This document shows positions 43,843-53,050 of a stretch of DNA of 64,000 nt, piece by piece. The first letter of the stretch is position 1; each line of letters starts with the position of its first letter. The position numbers and the translations under genes are program-made. The notes beneath the pieces were generated by a model. The model ran no database searches and was not told where the DNA came from. It saw only the letters and a list, made by a program, of their open reading frames with translations. Location: assembly GCF_001467585.1 (NCBI RefSeq), contig NZ_LNXY01000003.1:298729-362728 (forward strand), read 5' to 3'. This DNA comes from Legionella drozanskii LLAP-1 (GTDB lineage: Bacteria; Pseudomonadota; Gammaproteobacteria; Legionellales; Legionellaceae).

Positions 43843-45207
43843 TCAATGGCTTTCTTTATTATATAAAGGTACCTTTTTATCCTTAAAAAGTTTTATACAA
43901 ACATCAATTACATGTCCATCAAAAAGAGTATCACGCCCCTTGGAGATTTCAGCCAATGCTGCCTCTAGGCCCAGTGAGGCTCGATAAGGTCTGAGTGATG
44001 TCATTGCATCAACCACGTCAGCCACCGATAAAATTCTAGTTTCCAATTTTATTTGTTTACCTTTAAGTCCTCTGGGGTAACCACTGCCGTTTAATCTTTC
44101 ATGATGTTCCAAAACAATATCAGCAACAGGGCCAGGAAAATGAACTGGTTTTAATATATCGTAACCCGCCTGGGCATGGGTTTTTATCATTTCATACTCT
44201 AGAGGAGTTAAACTGCTCGGTTTGTTAAGAATTTCGCTGGGAATGCCAATTTTTCCAATATCATGCGTCAATGCTGCGGATTCTAAGCACCTGATTTCTT
44301 CTTCTGAAAGACCTAACTCGCGAGCGATGGCAACCGACAAATAAGCTACGTTTTTTTGATGCCCTACGGTGTAAGGGTCTCTTTGTTCCATTGCGATAGA
44401 AAATGCAGCTAGCATCTCACTAAAACTTTTATCTAGCTTCTCGGCATAAGCCAATTTATCCTGTACTCTAGCTATCTGCGCTGTAATATCCTCAACAAAT
44501 CCTGTACTGCGGTATAGTTTATTCTGTGCGTCACGCACAGGATAAGCGCGCGCATGGAGCCAGATTATCTTTCCATTTTTCTTGATAACACGGAAAGTTT
44601 CTTCAAACGTGCCGGTTTTAAAATGTTGACGAAACTGTTGTTGTATATGTTCTTGGTCCTCGGGGTGGATTCTTTCCATCCAAGAATTTGTGTCGGCATA
44701 AAGACTATCAACACTTCTCTCAGAAATTTTTATATAACCTGGACTTACATAAATAAATTTTTTGCTGCCCAAGTCAAACAAAAAGAAAACGTCACGAATA
44801 TGGTCAGTAATTTGTTTAAACCGCTGTTCACTTTCGATCAGTTTATCTAATATATTTTTATCTACGGAGGCAGTAGTTATAAAACCTTGAGTTAGATTAT
44901 TTCCTATATTAATTAGAGTGACTTGCCCATAAAAGACATTTTTATTTTTTCCTTGTAAGGCGCGATGGTAAACAGTAATTTTTCCTTCACCAAATTTTAC
45001 AGTTTGATGCATATAAGGATCTAAATTTTCTATTGCATAGATATCTTTGATATTCAACTTGTAAATTTCATTTTGTTGATATCCAAACATCTTGCAGAAG
45101 ATATTGTTTGTTAAAATAAATTGACCCTTCGAATCGCAAACAAAAATCGCGCTGGGTGTTTGCTCAAAAATATTGTCATACGTTAATTCTGGAGTAATTT
45201 TTTTCAT
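43843..45207 (-). CDS. PAS-PAS-HD-GYP cyclic di-GMP phosphodiesterase
   Basis: This 454-aa protein has two PAS domains (about residues 8-120 and 130-245), a short helical linker and an HD-GYP domain (about 260-445). The metal motif ALTHDIGKIG and the signature HHERLNGSGYPRGL are intact, so it should hydrolyse cyclic di-GMP. It has no membrane segment. It lies 186 bases upstream of the GGDEF gene on the same strand. Confidence 0.9.
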   Translation of the reverse strand: MKKITPELTYDNIFEQTPSAIFVCDSKGQFILTNNIFCKMFGYQQNEIYKLNIKDIYAIENLDPYMHQTVKFGEGKITVYHRALQGKNKNVFYGQVTLINIGNNLTQGFITTASVDKNILDKLIESEQRFKQITDHIRDVFFLFDLGSKKFIYVSPGYIKISERSVDSLYADTNSWMERIHPEDQEHIQQQFRQHFKTGTFEETFRVIKKNGKIIWLHARAYPVRDAQNKLYRSTGFVEDITAQIARVQDKLAYAEKLDKSFSEMLAAFSIAMEQRDPYTVGHQKNVAYLSVAIARELGLSEEEIRCLESAALTHDIGKIGIPSEILNKPSSLTPLEYEMIKTHAQAGYDILKPVHFPGPVADIVLEHHERLNGSGYPRGLKGKQIKLETRILSVADVVDAMTSLRPYRASLGLEAALAEISKGRDTLFDGHVIDVCIKLFKDKKVPLYNKESH

Positions 45208-45406
45208 AAAGTCCCTATCCCTAATGCCTTTTCAAACTGGTAAAAATAATTATTATTAATAAAAGTTTAGTTCAGATTAGAGGACCTGCTGCTATTAGCA
45301 GTCATAGAATATGGTTTGGAGTACTATTGCCACCACGAGATAGATGAATACCCACATTAACCTCAGATAGGAAAGTTCATTGTTAATACTCTCCAACCAT
45401 TGCCAC

Positions 45407-46180
45407 TTAAGGCTTCTCATGATAAAGAGCAATTAACTCCTTACTGGAAGTACATCCTAAAGATTCCATCAGTTTAGCAATAGTCCCTTCCACTGTTCGA
45501 TAGGAAACATCTATTTCACGGGCAATTTCTTTTGCTGCTTTTCCTTGTGCCAACAGCTTAAGATGTAGAGCTTGTTGTTCAGATAAATGTACGGGGGTAT
45601 GGAATTGCCTATGAAATAAAATAAAGTCTTTTTCCTCAAGTATTGGTTTTACGGCTGTCAAAGGCATTTCAGTTCCAAAAATAGTCTTAACAATATAATT
45701 TGTGTGCTCTTCTAATTTTCCATCATCACCCTGAACAGTCAGTTTGGCTACTTCCTTGTATAAACTATCTCGCTCCTCATGTAATTGATCAAAAAAATCC
45801 TCCAAGCTTGGTGTAGGCAATAAATTTGCAGGATTACGTAAACTGCGTTCAATTTGAATAGGTGTAGTTACGTCTAACCAAACAGTCATTTCATTTTTTA
45901 ACAATTGGCGGTTTTTTTCAGCACAGGCTACGCTAGAGTCGGTTGTTACAACAATGCGCTCTTGAGTGCAAAGTGAAGTTAATATATCGAATTGACAATT
46001 ATAGAAAGCAATTTGGCCTTGCTCACCTAGTATCTCATGTAAGTGCCGTCCTACATGAGACTCGAGTCCTAAATCTGCATCGACAAATTGCCAGCCTAAT
46101 GATTGTGCTACTGTTTTTGCAAGCAATCCTTTGCCAGCGCCATGATGTCCCACAATAAAAACTCGTTGAGCTTGCGTCAT
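45407..46180 (-). CDS. Shikimate kinase-like P-loop domain fused to a LuxR-type HTH
   Basis: The N-terminal region (about residues 5-170) looks like shikimate kinase: P-loop GHHGAGKG, then FVDADLGLESHVGRHLHEI, GEQGQIAFYNCQ and a late ERSLRNPA in place of the usual lid. The C-terminal part (about 195-252) is a LuxR/GerE HTH (LSEQQALHLKLLAQGKAAKEIA, then SYRTVEGTIAKLMESLG). This suggests a transcription regulator that senses a small phosphorylatable molecule rather than a biosynthetic enzyme. The activity and targets are unknown. Confidence 0.82.
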   Translation of the reverse strand: MTQAQRVFIVGHHGAGKGLLAKTVAQSLGWQFVDADLGLESHVGRHLHEILGEQGQIAFYNCQFDILTSLCTQERIVVTTDSSVACAEKNRQLLKNEMTVWLDVTTPIQIERSLRNPANLLPTPSLEDFFDQLHEERDSLYKEVAKLTVQGDDGKLEEHTNYIVKTIFGTEMPLTAVKPILEEKDFILFHRQFHTPVHLSEQQALHLKLLAQGKAAKEIAREIDVSYRTVEGTIAKLMESLGCTSSKELIALYHEKP

Positions 46181-46353
46181 TCTATTTTCTCCTAACCATC
46201 GATATTCAATAATTATACAATCAGATAAAAATATGTATCAATACGTAAAACTACGCAATTACAAAGCACTAGCCAATATAACCCTATTTTGGCATTATAC
46301 CAGCTACTTACAAGCCAAAAATTGGGCGTTTAGAAGGTATATAGGTTAATTAT

Positions 46354-47310
46354 ATGAGTACCTCCTTAATCTTACCCAGTGAGAATATAGCGGCTAGTGT
46401 AGTCGCATCAATGACGAATGAAAAAGTGTTATTTTCGAGTAGATTGGCAACCGGAGATCAACATTTTGTTTTTGCTGTTAAGACTTCAAACGCAGAATAT
46501 GTCCTGCGAATGACTAAGGAAACCAATAGAAACTATTTTATTTCAGCACTCTACTGGCAAGCAAAATTAATTCCTTTAGGTGTCCCTCTAGCTAAATTTA
46601 TCAGATCAGATTTATATGGAAAATATTCTCAATTTCCTGCTTTGCTCATGATGCGCTTGCCTGGCGATGATTTATGCAATGTATATTCAAACTTAACCAA
46701 TTCAGACAAGAAAAACTTAGCTGAGGAAATGGTAACAATACAGAGTAGCACAAAGGCACTACCTGAAGGTTTAGGCTTTGGCATAACTAGCAGCTATGAA
46801 GATATACCAGAATTTAAATCATGGTATGACTTTTTGATACAGCGATTACATTTATTTTGGGATATTATAAATAAAACCAATATTTTTGATGCAACTAAGA
46901 TATCAAAAGCTATTTCTATTGCCACTGATATGAAAGAAGATTTTCTTGCTATTAAAGCCACACCATTTTTGTGGGATGCCAGCGAGAGAAATGTACTTGT
47001 TTATAAAGGAAAAATTTCAGGTATTGTTGATGTGGATGAAGTTTGTTTTGGGGACCCCTTATTTGTTTTGGGCCTCACCTATTCAGCTTTAGAAAATGAT
47101 GGACATGACACTTTATACACTGATTACTGGGCTGAAGCTTTGAAATTGGATAAAAAAGCAAAATTACGTCTTGAATTTTATCGCCTGTTTTACGTCGTTG
47201 TATTTATGCGTAAACATTCTATGACAACCGCAAATAGCCAAAAAGTTATTTTTAATGTCCATCGCCTAGAAAATATGTTTAATCAATCGCTGTTGCGAAT
47301 ATTGGAATAA
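46354..47310 (+). CDS. Aminoglycoside phosphotransferase-like kinase (APH family)
   Basis: This 318-aa protein-kinase-like fold has an N-lobe with YVLRMTKE, where the nucleotide-binding Lys is expected. The hinge MRLPGDDL is followed by a catalytic loop read as LWDASERNVLV (D near residue 209) and the metal motif IVDVDEVCFGDP. The usual His of HGDxxxxN is replaced. It may phosphorylate a small alcohol-bearing metabolite; antibiotic resistance is not implied. Confidence 0.82.
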   Translation: MSTSLILPSENIAASVVASMTNEKVLFSSRLATGDQHFVFAVKTSNAEYVLRMTKETNRNYFISALYWQAKLIPLGVPLAKFIRSDLYGKYSQFPALLMMRLPGDDLCNVYSNLTNSDKKNLAEEMVTIQSSTKALPEGLGFGITSSYEDIPEFKSWYDFLIQRLHLFWDIINKTNIFDATKISKAISIATDMKEDFLAIKATPFLWDASERNVLVYKGKISGIVDVDEVCFGDPLFVLGLTYSALENDGHDTLYTDYWAEALKLDKKAKLRLEFYRLFYVVVFMRKHSMTTANSQKVIFNVHRLENMFNQSLLRILE

Positions 47311-47574
47311 TGCTTTTTTATAAAGTTTAATCGGAATGTTTCTTTCCCCTCATTTGATAGTCAGCCCTCACAACTCCCACCGCATCCATTGCTTGCAGCT
47401 ACAAAAAACTGTTGACGCATGCTGAAGTAAAATCGCAATACCTTAGAACCTTTTTAAAACGTAACTTAAGTCTATGGCTAAACGTCCATGGTTCTGAGAT
47501 GCACACTTTGCTTGACAAAATAATTAATCTAGACCATCATTACCTCTAATAGATATAGTCTAAAAGATATTATT

Positions 47575-48123
47575 ATGAAAGAACGTAGTCGCACAAAATA
47601 TACAGTATTAGGTATGTTAGCTCTGGAAGACCTTACTGGCTATGAAATCATTAAGATGATTCAATCCAGCACTAATTATTTTTGGTCTGAAAGTGAAGGG
47701 CAAATTTACCCTACTCTTGCTCAATGTGTTGCAGATGGATTTGCTACCTGCAAGGAAGAAAAATCGGAAAAAATAAATCGCACAAAAAAAGTATATTCGA
47801 TCACTTCATTAGGTAAAAAAGAATTAATTTATTGGCTTAAGAAAGAACCACAATCTGCATTAGTAAGAAATGAACTTTTATTAAAGCTTTTCTTTGGGGG
47901 AAATATTGATAAACGAGATAATATTCACCATGTTGTACATCGCCAAAAAGAAATTGAAGCTGAGATGGAGTCTTATAAAAAATTACGGGAAGAAATAGTT
48001 TCTGAACATAAAAATTCACCGCATTTAAAGTATTGGCTTATTACATTAGATTGTGGAATTAAATCATCAAAAGCGGAACTAGCATGGTGCCAAGAAACTT
48101 TAAAGATTCTTGAGTCAGAATAG
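47575..48123 (+). CDS. PadR family transcriptional regulator
   Basis: This 182-aa regulator has the winged-helix N-terminal domain MLALEDLTGYEIIKMI...WSESEGQIYPTLAQC (about residues 14-60), with the wing at RTKKVYSITSLGKKEL. The C-terminal helical dimerisation part (about 90-180) belongs to the PadR/AphA (Vir_act_alpha_C) class. It lies 44 bases ahead of a carotenoid oxygenase gene, which it probably regulates. Confidence 0.9.
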   Translation: MKERSRTKYTVLGMLALEDLTGYEIIKMIQSSTNYFWSESEGQIYPTLAQCVADGFATCKEEKSEKINRTKKVYSITSLGKKELIYWLKKEPQSALVRNELLLKLFFGGNIDKRDNIHHVVHRQKEIEAEMESYKKLREEIVSEHKNSPHLKYWLITLDCGIKSSKAELAWCQETLKILESE

Positions 48124-48167
48124 GCTCCTGAATTGAAACAAACAAAAACATACACGAGAGTTCATCC

Positions 48168-49565
48168 ATGAAAAATCATCAGATTAATCCTTATCTTTCT
48201 GGAAACTATGCGCCTGTTCAAGATGAGTTAGAAATTAAAGAGTTAACAGTAGTTGGTGAAATTCCAAAAGAATTGCATGGTATATACATGCGTAACGGTC
48301 CTAATCCTGCTTTTCCGCCTATTTCATATACCTACCCCTATGATGGTGACGGTATGATTCACGCAATATACCTAGACAATGGAAAAGCAAATTATCGCAA
48401 TCAATATGTTCAAACTAAAGGATTATTAAAAGAGAAAAAGGCTGGTAAATCACTTTATGGGGGCCTATTAAAATTGATGCCTATGGACCCGCAGTGGGCA
48501 GATCCAGAAGATGAACCTATTGCAGTGAAAAATGGGGCTTTTATACACATAATCCGTCATGGGGAATATTATTTAGCACTAAGCGAGGGGGCTACCGCTT
48601 ATAAAATGACCTCTCAATTAAAGACGTTGGGTGAATGGAATCCTTACAATGCGAAACAGCCTATCGAAGTATGTGCACATACTCGCTTTGATCCACTCAA
48701 CGGCGATTTATGGTTTATAAATTATTCACTAACTCCACCTTATTTAACTATTTATCGTTTTGATAAAAAAGGTACAGCTATCCAAAAATGGGATATTGAA
48801 AAAACCCATTGCTCAATGATCCATGATTTTGTTTTAACAGAAAATTACGTCATCGTTTTTGACTCCCCAGTTATATTTGACCTAGACCAGATTATGTCTG
48901 GAGGAGCCGTTTTAAGTTGGAAGCCAGAACTAGGACTTCGTATTGGAATAATGTCGCGCAAAGATGGAAAAATGCGATGGTTAGAAACAGAGCCCTTTTT
49001 TGTTTTTCATTTTGCTAATGCCTACGAACATGAAAATCAAATTGATATAGATTATGTCCGGCATGAAAAATTGGTTATGTTAAGTGAGACAAATAATGCT
49101 GATAAAGTACCTCCCTCTTTATACCGTACGATCATTAACCTCAACTCAGGGACAACTAGCCATATTCCGCTCGATGATAGACCAGTAGAGTTTCCTCGAA
49201 TTAGAGAGGATCGCAATACCTTGCAACATCAATTTATATACACACCAACAAGAACAATCGATATCCATAATAAGCGAGCCATGAATGCTTTAGTTAAATA
49301 CGATCTAAAAACACAACAAACGCAAGTTCATGAATTTGGCCCATATGCTGAAATTGGTGAGGCCGTTTTTGCACCTTCAGGAATACATAAATCAGAAGAT
49401 GATGGTTATCTAATGCTATTCGCATTCAATAGCACAACAGACCAAAGTGAATTTATTATTTTAGATGCAATAAACTTTAAAAATGAACCACTTGCACGTA
49501 TCAAATTACCTCGCAGAATCCCAAATGGATTACATGGTTCTTGGATGCCTGGAGAATGGGAATGA
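48168..49565 (+). CDS. Carotenoid oxygenase family protein (RPE65/CCD)
   Basis: This 465-aa, seven-bladed iron enzyme cleaves C=C bonds of carotenoids, apocarotenoids or stilbenes. The four iron His are recognisable in CAHTRFD, MIHDFVL, FHFANAY and the C-terminal GLHGSWMP. The opening ELHGIYMRNGPNP and YDGDGMIHAI are family hallmarks. I see no carotenoid synthesis genes nearby, so the substrate may come from outside or be a lignin-like stilbene. It is coupled (ATGA overlap) to a DUF2269 gene. Confidence 0.93.
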   Translation: MKNHQINPYLSGNYAPVQDELEIKELTVVGEIPKELHGIYMRNGPNPAFPPISYTYPYDGDGMIHAIYLDNGKANYRNQYVQTKGLLKEKKAGKSLYGGLLKLMPMDPQWADPEDEPIAVKNGAFIHIIRHGEYYLALSEGATAYKMTSQLKTLGEWNPYNAKQPIEVCAHTRFDPLNGDLWFINYSLTPPYLTIYRFDKKGTAIQKWDIEKTHCSMIHDFVLTENYVIVFDSPVIFDLDQIMSGGAVLSWKPELGLRIGIMSRKDGKMRWLETEPFFVFHFANAYEHENQIDIDYVRHEKLVMLSETNNADKVPPSLYRTIINLNSGTTSHIPLDDRPVEFPRIREDRNTLQHQFIYTPTRTIDIHNKRAMNALVKYDLKTQQTQVHEFGPYAEIGEAVFAPSGIHKSEDDGYLMLFAFNSTTDQSEFIILDAINFKNEPLARIKLPRRIPNGLHGSWMPGEWE

Positions 49566-50038
49566 TAGTAGCGCAACATTATTTATTATTAAAATCTCTT
49601 CATATTTTCGGTGTAATATTATTTCTTGGAAATATAATCGTCACTGCATTCTGGAAAACATTTGCGGATTTATCGAGAGACTGGAGAATCATCTCGTTTT
49701 CACAGAGATTAGTCACATATACTGACATTTCCTTTACTGCTATTGGTGTTCTCATTATAGCATTCACAGGAATCCTTATGGCCAAAGCTTATGGTAACTA
49801 CTGGAGCATAAAATGGATGGCATGGGGGTTGAGTCTATTTATCGCGTCAGGCTTGATCTGGATAATCGTATTAATACCTACTCAGATCATATTACATCGT
49901 ATAGCTAATAAGTTTAAAAACCATACAACCATTCCTGAGAAGTATTGGACCTATGAGATAATTTGGATTGTATTCGGAATTATTGCCACCCTACTCCCAT
50001 TCATGAATTTATATTGGATGGTATTTAAGCCTGTTTAG
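49562..50038 (+). CDS. DUF2269 family membrane protein
   Basis: This is 158 aa from the ATG at 49562, which overlaps the carotenoid oxygenase stop (ATGA) and gives the family's usual N-terminus, LLKSLHIFGVILFLGNIIV. It has four hydrophobic helices and a conserved Trp/Lys-rich loop (IKWMAWGLSLF). The function is unknown. Co-translation with the oxygenase suggests a shared role, perhaps in handling a hydrophobic substrate in the inner membrane. Confidence 0.82.
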   Translation: MIVAQHYLLLKSLHIFGVILFLGNIIVTAFWKTFADLSRDWRIISFSQRLVTYTDISFTAIGVLIIAFTGILMAKAYGNYWSIKWMAWGLSLFIASGLIWIIVLIPTQIILHRIANKFKNHTTIPEKYWTYEIIWIVFGIIATLLPFMNLYWMVFKPV

Positions 50039-50099
50039 CTGTCTGAGACCGCTATAACCCATTTTTAATGTATCTTATTGATTATTAATTTTTTTAAAA

Positions 50100-50142
50100 T
50101 GCCGTTGCGCGGAATCGAACTGCGGACCTATTGATTACGAAT
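50100..50142 (-). repeat. tRNA-Thr(CGU) 3' end fragment, attachment site copy 1
   Basis: Read on the minus strand this 43-base piece covers the anticodon loop (TTCGTAATC), the variable loop, the T-arm (GGTTCGATTCC) and the acceptor 3' strand of tRNA-Thr. The 5' half is absent, so it is not a working tRNA. It differs by one base from the copy at 52842-52884, with which it frames a 2.7-kb island. This marks attachment sites of a tRNA-targeting integrase. Confidence 0.75.
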
Positions 50143-50358
50143 CCTTGATCGCGCTAAATGGCAATGATATACGACAAATAACGATAATAAAATCAATAAA
50201 TTAGATCAAAGCAATGATTACCATTTGTTGCCATAAAACATGATTTCTTGCCATCTCGTGCCACTAGAATGCCACTAAATTCTGTCCGCACATTACCACT
50301 AGAATTATAACCAAATATAACCTATAATAACTATTAAGAATAATAACAAGGTTTTATA

Positions 50359-50619
50359 TTGTCGTACACGTTGCTGATCAAAAAACAAGCTAAAAAAGCA
50401 CTTCAAAGTGTACCACAACCTGATAGAACCCGAATTACTGAAAAGATTGTATTGTTGGGACAAGACCCTGACAACGCAAGCTTGGATATAAAAAAATTAC
50501 ATGGCGAACCCTATTTTCGCCTACGTGTTGGACAATGGCGAATTATTTTCGATAGAGATAACGAAGTAAAAATTATTTCGATTGAGAAAATTAAACCCCG
50601 TGGAGGTGCTTATAAATGA
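50359..50619 (+). CDS. RelE/ParE-type toxin
   Basis: This 86-aa toxin has the family features: KKALQSVPQPDRTRI helix, LHGEPYFRLRVGQWRIIF strands and the C-terminal EKIKPRGGAYK. RelE proteins cleave mRNA in the ribosome. The start is TTG with AAGG 8 bases ahead. It overlaps the antitoxin gene by four bases, toxin first as in HigBA-type operons. It lies inside the tRNA-flanked island. Confidence 0.88.
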   Translation: MSYTLLIKKQAKKALQSVPQPDRTRITEKIVLLGQDPDNASLDIKKLHGEPYFRLRVGQWRIIFDRDNEVKIISIEKIKPRGGAYK

Positions 50620-50933
50620 ACCTACAAACAATTAAATCAATGGATGGTAAGGTCGAATATGTCCTTTTACCTGTCGCTGCCTATCAAGCTCTGCGCCACC
50701 AAATTACTGAACAATTAAAACAGGCAAAGGAAGATCAAGAATATGAGGTATTTGATCCGGCTGATTATATTGATAATCCTGTTGCCTTAGCTCGCATTCA
50801 AGCAGGTATTACACAAGAAGAGCTAGCCAGGCTCATGAGTGTTACTCAAGCCTATGTCAGTAAAATTGAAAATCAGAAAAAGGTTACAGCCAAAATGATG
50901 CAGAAAGTTACAAAAGCGATTCCAGAAAAATGA
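50616..50933 (+). CDS. HTH-type antitoxin (Xre family)
   Basis: This 105-aa protein has a helix-turn-helix of Xre type (about residues 62-95, ARIQAGITQEELARLMSVTQAYVSKIE). Ahead of it is a Phd-like N-terminal stretch with YVLLPVAAYQAL. It should bind the RelE-type toxin and repress the operon. It overlaps the toxin (ATGA) upstream and the acetyltransferase gene downstream. Confidence 0.88.
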   Translation: MNLQTIKSMDGKVEYVLLPVAAYQALRHQITEQLKQAKEDQEYEVFDPADYIDNPVALARIQAGITQEELARLMSVTQAYVSKIENQKKVTAKMMQKVTKAIPEK

Positions 50934-51451
50934 TTGAATTTAAACCATTACATAAAGATGACCTACACCTCCTCTATCGATGGTTTCAAGAGCCAACCAT
51001 CAATCAGCTATATGCGCGTAATCAAACATGGTCGCTCAAAGATATTGAAAATAAATATCTTCCAAGACTTACAGGCCATGACAATGTACCCAGCTTTATT
51101 ATTTATTCGGACAATAAATCTATTGGCTTTATTCAATATTATTGTTTATCAGAACATTATCCAGAAGGTATTCAAAAAGAAAGCTGCTTATTTAAAAGCT
51201 GTCACCCAAATCAAATCGCTGGCATTGATCTATTTATTGCTACCAATGAAAATCGAGGGCGAGGGCTTGGTGTAGTTATTATCAATCAATTTATCAATGA
51301 GTTTCTGTCTCATTTTCGTTTGATAGCTGTCGATCCAAATCATGATAATATTCAAGCTATTCGTTGTTACAAAAAGTCCGGTTTTGAAGAATCAAATTAT
51401 AGTGAGACTCCAGACTATTTACTTATGATAAGAACTATTGATCATAATTAA
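50930..51451 (+). CDS. GNAT acetyltransferase, AAC(6')-like
   Basis: This 173-aa protein has the layout of aminoglycoside 6'-N-acetyltransferase-type GNATs: FKPLHKDDLHLLYRWFQEP at the start, GIDLFIATNENRGRGLGVVIINQF (acetyl-CoA motif) and DPNHDNIQAIRCYKKSGFEE. It overlaps the antitoxin by four bases, so it is part of the toxin-antitoxin transcript. It could be a cargo resistance gene or a third component of the module; the substrate is not known. Confidence 0.82.
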   Translation: MIEFKPLHKDDLHLLYRWFQEPTINQLYARNQTWSLKDIENKYLPRLTGHDNVPSFIIYSDNKSIGFIQYYCLSEHYPEGIQKESCLFKSCHPNQIAGIDLFIATNENRGRGLGVVIINQFINEFLSHFRLIAVDPNHDNIQAIRCYKKSGFEESNYSETPDYLLMIRTIDHN

Positions 51452-52581
51452 GACAATCCCAAATTTTCATCTATAAGGTTAATTTCAATACGCTCTTTCC
51501 CACCCCCGATATTTACTCTATCGCTAAGGTGAGAATATCGCTTTGTCATCTGTACCGTTTTATGCCCCAGAATTGCCATCAATCACGCTGAGTTGCGCCA
51601 TTCATAGCAAGAGAGCTGGCACAGCTATGGCGTAAATCATGAAATCTAAAATCCTTTATCCCTGCTTTTGTTACAGCAACTTCCCAAGGACGCTTAATGT
51701 TTATTGGGCTCTTTCCGTCTTTACTTGGAAAAATATATTCACTATCCAGCCGAGGTATTTTCATTTGATTTGCTAAAGCATCGTGTGCATGTCCAATAAA
51801 GGGTACACGACGTCGCTCATTGTTTTTTGTTTTATCAAGAATTAAGAAGCCGTCATTTAAAAATACATCGCGTTTCTTACGATTTAATATCTCTCCTTTG
51901 CGCATACCACTTGAAAGAGCAAGCACCACAATCGTGTATAGCTTTTGTTACTAGATTGCTGACATGCTTCAAGCAGTTTATTGCGTTCATCATCATCTAA
52001 GTATCTAACTCGACCTTGGCTTTCTGAATGAAGTTTGATTTTAAGAAGAGGGTTTGATTCTAACCATCCTCAGACATTAATGGCTGTATTTAAAACATTA
52101 GATAAGGCTGTTAAATAACGATTGACGGTGTCTGTAGTGCGTTGCTTACCCCTGTTAGTTAACCCTTTTGCTAACTCATCTCTTAATGAGTCATGACTTG
52201 AACTGTAAAATCAACCAATACATAATAGCCAGCCTTTTCACGCCACCAAGATAGTTGGTTAGCTTGAGCTGCCTGCATCGATTCTGATTTATGGGGGAGC
52301 ACATTTTCAATGTACTTATCGATAAGCTCTGCTACAGTTCTCTTTTTCGATTCTGCTGTTTTAAAATGACGGTTCTCGTGAATAGCTGATTCAATGCTAC
52401 TTGCCCAGCGTCGGGCGTCTGTTAATCTTTCAAAGATAGCGGATTCTGGTCTCTTTCCTTTTAACCTGACTCTTGCTAGATATTTAACTTTACCTTCTTT
52501 TGTAATTCTTTTGTTTTCAGCTGTAACGGCTATATCAAACTCTGCGCGTTGATAATAAATCCCACCACTGGTAAGCGTCAC
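51448..52581 (-). pseudogene. Decayed tyrosine integrase of the small island
   Basis: Pieces of one integrase are spread over this interval in different minus-strand frames. They are the N-terminal arm and core-binding part (from GTG at 52581), a middle part interrupted by stops near 52190 and 52072, and a catalytic part with SSGMRKGEI and FHDLRHSCASSLAMNG. A final frame near 51585 continues LMAILGHKTVQMTKRYSHLSD with the Tyr nucleophile. Frameshifts and stops make it inactive. It converges on the acetyltransferase gene, sharing three bases. Confidence 0.85.
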
Positions 52582-52709
52582 GCCAGATTTATTAGCATCA
52601 CAGGAGCCATGGTTGGACAGATATTATCTGTCTTTAGCTCTGACTTGGCTTCTTCAATGGCTTGAACTATGTCAACAAGCGTAGTTTTGATGAATTCTTT
52701 AAGATCCAT
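52578..52709 (-). CDS. Small ORF upstream of the decayed integrase, 43 aa
   Basis: It begins MDLKEFIKTTLVDIVQAIEE at 52709 and overlaps the GTG of the integrase remnant by its TGA. An N-terminal helix is plausible. It may be the N-terminal stub of a decayed accessory gene of the island. No family is assigned. Confidence 0.4.
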   Translation of the reverse strand: MDLKEFIKTTLVDIVQAIEEAKSELKTDNICPTMAPVMLINLA

Positions 52710-52841
52710 TTTATTCTTCAATAAAAGTGAAAACCTAGTTTGGGGCTTACAACATGCCTAGCAAGAACCTTCGAGGAACGTTTTTTAAATTTTCACTTGG
52801 ATATATTTCTTAAAACACTCTGCAACCATTACCAGCACTGG

Positions 52842-52884
52842 TGCCGTTGCGCGGAATCGAACCGCGGACCTATTGATTACGAAT
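52842..52884 (-). repeat. tRNA-Thr(CGU) 3' end fragment, attachment site copy 2
   Basis: This is the same 43-base tRNA-Thr 3' segment as at 50100, with one base difference in the T-stem. The 5' half of the tRNA is missing here too. It lies 166 bases before a complete integrase gene and probably marks the left end of the second island; the matching right end is not in the window. Confidence 0.75.
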
Positions 52885-53050
52885 TAGCTAATTACGGTTT
52901 TTAACCAAGTCGACACACTTTTAAATTCTTTTATCACTCCTTTATTTACTTGATGCTACGGCATTAATAAGTTATAAGTTCTATTAATAAATTTTAAGCA
53001 ACTCTGCGACACAGTTGCGACACATTAAACTCAAACGTAGAACCTGTTTT

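Noticed and set aside
46354..47310. Aminoglycoside resistance gene
   Set aside because: The fold is APH-like, but the catalytic HGD is altered and the context gives no sign of resistance; called only as a family member.
50100..52884. Possible functional tRNA-Thr genes
   Set aside because: Only the 3' portion (anticodon loop to acceptor end) is present in both places; the D-arm and 5' acceptor strand are missing.
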